Below, piece after piece: positions 61,271 to 64,000 of a stretch of 64,000 nucleotides of DNA. Below the pieces are notes generated by a model. The model did not search any database. It saw only the letters and a program-made list of their open reading frames with translations, and was not told the DNA's origin. Made by a program: the position numbers and the translations under genes. The DNA comes from Humimonas sp964465015 (GTDB taxonomy: Bacteria > Gemmatimonadota > Gemmatimonadetes > Palauibacterales > Palauibacteraceae). The stretch's first letter is position 1; every line of letters starts with the position of its first letter. The stretch spans positions 1-64,000 of the forward strand of contig CAYXHP010000068.1 of NCBI GenBank assembly GCA_964465015.1. Direction: 5' to 3'.

Positions 61271-61747
61271 GTGGACACCCACCCGCCTTCGCAGACCCCG
61301 GCCGTGAGCGTGCGAATCAGCGCCGACCCGATCGATGGCGAGGCACTGGTACGCCGGGTCGCCGGACCGGCCGAGGGAGCGGTGATCCTCTTCCTGGGAA
61401 CCGTCCGCGACCACAACCTCGAGCGGGCCGTGATCCGGCTCGACTACGAGGCGTACGAGCCGATGGCGCTCCGCGAGCTCGAGACCGTATGCGCCGAGGC
61501 CGGGAAGCGCTTCGGGCTCTCCCGGGTGGCGGCCGTGCACAGGATCGGCAGCCTGGAACCGGGCCAGACGAGTCTCGGCGTGGCGGTCTCCTCACCACAC
61601 CGGGATGCGGCCTACCGGGCCTCCCGCTGGATCGTGGAAGAGGTGAAGCGGCGGCTCCCGGTGTGGAAGCGCGAAGCGTACGCGGACGGCACCGACAGGT
61701 GGCTGGCCGGCCGGCCGGCTTCGGCCACCCGGGGAGCGGCGCCGTGA
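61271..61747 (+). CDS. moaE: Molybdopterin synthase catalytic subunit MoaE
   Basis: The 158-residue enzyme inserts sulphur into precursor Z. It has AVILFLGTVRDHNLER, then LDYEAYEPMALRELE, VAAVHRIGSLEPGQ, VAVSSPHRDAAYRAS and the catalytic Lys in VWKREAYADGTDRWL. GTG 61271 has GGGGGCTGAG upstream; a GTG at 61304 is a possible later start. Paired with moaD upstream and moaA overlapping by four bases at its end. Confidence 0.93.
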   Translation: MDTHPPSQTPAVSVRISADPIDGEALVRRVAGPAEGAVILFLGTVRDHNLERAVIRLDYEAYEPMALRELETVCAEAGKRFGLSRVAAVHRIGSLEPGQTSLGVAVSSPHRDAAYRASRWIVEEVKRRLPVWKREAYADGTDRWLAGRPASATRGAAP

Positions 61748-62724
61748 AGGACCAGTTCGGCCGCCGCATCGACTACCTGCGCATCTCGGTCACCGACAAG
61801 TGCAACCTGCGCTGTACCTACTGCATGCCGGTCGAGGGGCTGGAGTGGGTGCCCCGGGAGGAGCTCCTCAGCTACGAGGAGATCACCGAGATCGTGCGGC
61901 AGATGGCCGGGCTGGGCCTGTCCCGGATTCGCCTCACCGGAGGCGAGCCCCTCGTTCGCACCGACCTTCCCGAGCTGGTGCGCTTGCTGGCGGCGGTTCC
62001 TGGCATCGAGGACCTGGCCCTGTCGACCAACGCGGTGCTCCTCCCACGCTTCGCCACCCCTCTGCGCGCGGCGGGCGTCCGGCGCGTCAACATCAGCCTT
62101 GACACGCTCCGCAGGGACCGGTTCGAGGCCATCGCGCATCGCCCGGCGCGCTTCTTCGACGCCACCCTGGAGGGGATCGAGGCAGCCGAGGACGCGGGCT
62201 TCACGCCGATCAAGATCAACACGGTGGTCATGCGCGGCATCAACGACGATGAGATCGCCGATTTTGCCGCGATCACCCGCGAGCGCCCGTGGCACGTCCG
62301 TTTCATCGAGCTGATGCCGGTGGGCCGTAACCTCCACCTCACCGACGCGTTCGTGCCGGCGGAAGAGATGCTGGAGCGCGTGCGCTGTCTCGGGGACCTG
62401 CGCCCGGTGGAGGGTCCCCCGGGCAACGGGCCGGCCCGCTACTTTCGACATGCGGGTGCGCCCGGCACGGTGGGGGTGATCACGCCGCTGTCCCACAACT
62501 ACTGCGACCGGTGCAATCGGATGCGGCTCACGGCGGAGGGGCAGCTGCGAACCTGTCTATTCGGGGAGCACGAGGTCGACCTGAAGGGGCCGCTCCGGGA
62601 GACCGGAAGCGTCCTCGAGGCGGTGGAGCGAGCCCTGGCGGAAAAGCCGGAGCGCCACTACCTGCAGCTCGGCTCGAGCCGGGGAAGCGGAGGGCTGGCG
62701 GCTCTCAGCGAAGTCGGAGGTTGA
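61744..62724 (+). CDS. moaA: GTP 3',8-cyclase MoaA
   Basis: The 326-residue radical-SAM enzyme makes the first molybdopterin intermediate from GTP. The SAM cluster motif CNLRCTYC is at about residues 20-27, followed by RIRLTGGEPLVR, and the C-terminal second cluster has YCDRCNRMRLTAEGQLRTCLF. The protein ends in Gly-Gly as MoaA needs for substrate handling. The GTG at 61744 overlaps moaE. MoaC and MoeA are not in the window. Confidence 0.96.
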   Translation: MKDQFGRRIDYLRISVTDKCNLRCTYCMPVEGLEWVPREELLSYEEITEIVRQMAGLGLSRIRLTGGEPLVRTDLPELVRLLAAVPGIEDLALSTNAVLLPRFATPLRAAGVRRVNISLDTLRRDRFEAIAHRPARFFDATLEGIEAAEDAGFTPIKINTVVMRGINDDEIADFAAITRERPWHVRFIELMPVGRNLHLTDAFVPAEEMLERVRCLGDLRPVEGPPGNGPARYFRHAGAPGTVGVITPLSHNYCDRCNRMRLTAEGQLRTCLFGEHEVDLKGPLRETGSVLEAVERALAEKPERHYLQLGSSRGSGGLAALSEVGG

Positions 62725-62797
62725 GCCCGGATGCGGACGAGTGGAGTCGGGACGACAGACCATTCGCGCGGGGGACGCGGAGACGCGGGGAGGGAGC

Positions 62798-63040
62798 ATG
62801 ACGTACGAGGAGAGGCAGCGTTACCGGGAGCTTCTGGACGAAGTCGAGGAGCTCCGTGACCGCCTGGGGGGAGAGGGGTTGGACCAGCCGCTCACGCACG
62901 AGGAGGCGCTCGACCTGCTGGGGCTCATCGAGGCCGCACTGCAGAGGGTGAGCCCGGAGCGCTGGGACCGGGCCCTTGAGGCCGTGGCGGGCGAAGCCGC
63001 CCGGCGAGCGGGGGCCATGGTGGGACCGTTCCGGAACTGA
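62798..63040 (+). CDS. Small helical protein of unknown function
   Basis: The 80-residue protein has a strong GGGGAGGGAGC Shine-Dalgarno. It is almost wholly helical and charged: TYEERQRYRELLDEVEELRDRL, then LTHEEALDLLGLIEAALQRVSPERWDRALEAVAGEA. It has no membrane part or Cys. I do not recognise it. It stands between moaA and mdh with a promoter of mdh just after its stop, so it probably ends the moa transcript or is expressed on its own. Real-gene evidence is the ribosome site and amphipathic pattern only. Confidence 0.6.
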   Translation: MTYEERQRYRELLDEVEELRDRLGGEGLDQPLTHEEALDLLGLIEAALQRVSPERWDRALEAVAGEAARRAGAMVGPFRN

Positions 63041-63052
63041 ATCGGGTCTCGG

Positions 63053-63081
63053 TTGCTCGCTTCGGAGGTGCCCGGTACCTT
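63053..63081 (+). promoter_or_regulatory. Candidate promoter of mdh
   Basis: TTGCTC (63053-63058), 17 bases, TACCTT (63076-63081); leader to the mdh GTG about 57 bases. Confidence 0.5.
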
Positions 63082-63144
63082 GCGGCGCGCCGGTTTGAAA
63101 CGAGAATGATGAGCCCGGTCTCGACATAAAGAGAGAGGCACACG

Positions 63145-64000
63145 GTGAACAAGATCACGGTCGTCGGCGCGGGACATGTAGGCGCCACGTCCGCGATGCG
63201 CATCGCGGAGGCGGAGCTCGCGCGGAACGTCGTCCTGGTGGACATCAAGCAGGGCCTCCCGCAGGGGATCGCCCTGGACCAGTGGGAGTCGGCGCCGGTC
63301 GGCGGCTTCGATACGCGCCTGAGCGGCGCGCAGGGCTATGAGGACACGGCGGGCTCGGGCATCGTGGTCGTCACGGCGGGGTTCGCCCGCAAGCCGGGCA
63401 TGAGCCGGGACGACCTCGTCGCCAAGAACAGCCAGGTAGTCCAGGCCATCGCTGCGGAGATCCTGGACCGAAGTCCGGACGCGGTCATCATCATGGTGAC
63501 CAATCCGCTCGACGTCATGGCCTACGTGGCCAAGCAGGTGACCGACTTCCCACGCGAGCGGATCGTCGGCATGGCCGGCGTGCTGGACACGGCCCGCTTC
63601 CGCAGCTTCATCGCTCTCGAGCTCGACGTCAGCGTCCAGGACGTTCAGGCTCTCGTGCTCGGCGGGCACGGGGACAGCATGGTACCCATCGTGAGCACGG
63701 TATCGGTCGGCGGCATTCCACTCACCCAGCTGCTCCCTCTCGAGCGGATCGAGGAGCTCGTCCAGCGCACCCGAAAGGGAGGCGGCGAGATCGTGGGACT
63801 CCTCAAGGAGGGGAGCGCCTACTACGCCCCGTCGGCGGCGGTGACCCAGATGTGTGAGGCCATCGTCCGCGACCAGAAGCGCGTGCTTCCTTGCGCCGCC
63901 TGGCTCGAGGGCGAGTACGGACTGGAGGGACTGTTCGTGGGCGTGCCCTGCAAGCTGGGCCGCGGGGGCGTGGAGCAGATCCTCGAGGTCGAGCTCACAG
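63145..64000 (+). CDS. mdh: Malate dehydrogenase, 3' end outside the window
   Basis: The reading frame from GTG 63145 is open to the last base, giving 285 residues of an enzyme of about 310. It oxidises malate to oxaloacetate in the TCA cycle. It has the NAD-binding ITVVGAGHVGATSA, substrate Arg residues in FARKPGMSRDDL and MAGVLDTARFRSF, TNPLDVM, and the catalytic His in VLGGHGDSMVP. The LDH-like (type 2) malate dehydrogenase is indicated by MAGVLDTARF. A GAGAGAGG Shine-Dalgarno precedes the GTG. It completes the citrate synthase, isocitrate dehydrogenase and malate dehydrogenase set in this window. Confidence 0.95.
   Translation, partial: MNKITVVGAGHVGATSAMRIAEAELARNVVLVDIKQGLPQGIALDQWESAPVGGFDTRLSGAQGYEDTAGSGIVVVTAGFARKPGMSRDDLVAKNSQVVQAIAAEILDRSPDAVIIMVTNPLDVMAYVAKQVTDFPRERIVGMAGVLDTARFRSFIALELDVSVQDVQALVLGGHGDSMVPIVSTVSVGGIPLTQLLPLERIEELVQRTRKGGGEIVGLLKEGSAYYAPSAAVTQMCEAIVRDQKRVLPCAAWLEGEYGLEGLFVGVPCKLGRGGVEQILEVELT

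Overview
This 64 kb window is very GC-rich chromosomal DNA from a Gram-negative-type bacterium. It encodes outer-membrane barrels, a TolC-type channel, RND pumps, lipoproteins with lipoboxes and SecG. Several genes fit the Gemmatimonadota or a close relative: an S46 dipeptidyl-peptidase, barrel proteins without close model homologues, a lipoprotein/beta-propeller remnant, DT-rich N-termini, and a gap-pgk-tpiA-secG order. That placement is inferred from gene content only. I see no phage, transposon, CRISPR array or plasmid gene. Most genes are ordinary core metabolism, packed into operons with 1-8 bp overlaps and many GTG starts.

Layout: (1) 1-4305 carries the end of xseA, then xseB, an isoprenyl diphosphate synthase, nadK and recN. 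(2) 4356-7414 has an outer-membrane barrel, tRNA-Cys, a small MotA/ExbB-like protein and a broken lipoprotein gene. (3) 7524-16915 is an efflux operon of adaptor, TolC-type channel and two RND pumps. (4) 17277-23131 has tRNA-Leu and, on the minus strand, an operon of S46 peptidase, HD-GYP response regulator, lipoprotein and sensor kinase. (5) 23307-26003 pairs a FadL-type porin with an SGNH esterase. (6) 26282-30027 is a Zn/Mn ABC transporter followed by a P1-family peptidase. (7) 30024-33527 has two PlsC acyltransferases around an ETF:quinone oxidoreductase. (8) 33553-41922 has rocD, two small unknown genes, citrate synthase, isocitrate dehydrogenase, pepA and a TonB-plug-like outer-membrane protein. 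(9) 42011-52455 is one long run: yicC-gmk-rpoZ-coaBC-udg-dnaB-radA-ispD-tsaC-LMW phosphatase-aroE-comF. (10) 52562-56165 is gap-pgk-tpiA-secG. (11) 56105-64000 has rnhA, carA, sppA, a HU-family gene, an aminotransferase, moaDEA with a small leader gene, and the start of malate dehydrogenase.

The genes form recognisable working units. Citrate synthase, isocitrate dehydrogenase and malate dehydrogenase belong to the TCA cycle, and gap-pgk-tpiA to glycolysis. The adaptor, channel and two pumps form a tripartite exporter. The kinase, lipoprotein and regulator form a signalling cassette that would control cyclic-di-GMP.

The most unusual signals are enzymes that lack catalytic or cluster-binding residues. 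CarA has Phe in place of the glutaminase nucleophile Cys. The adjacent, divergent RNase HI lacks two of its four catalytic acids. The ETF:quinone oxidoreductase lacks one of four [4Fe-4S] cysteines. Other points are a frameshifted lipoprotein gene at a C8 tract, a TATCAC/GTGATA motif cluster before a small unknown gene, an unannotatable 38-residue membrane microprotein, and a repeated promoter form of about TTGACN, 17-18 bases, TANNTT.
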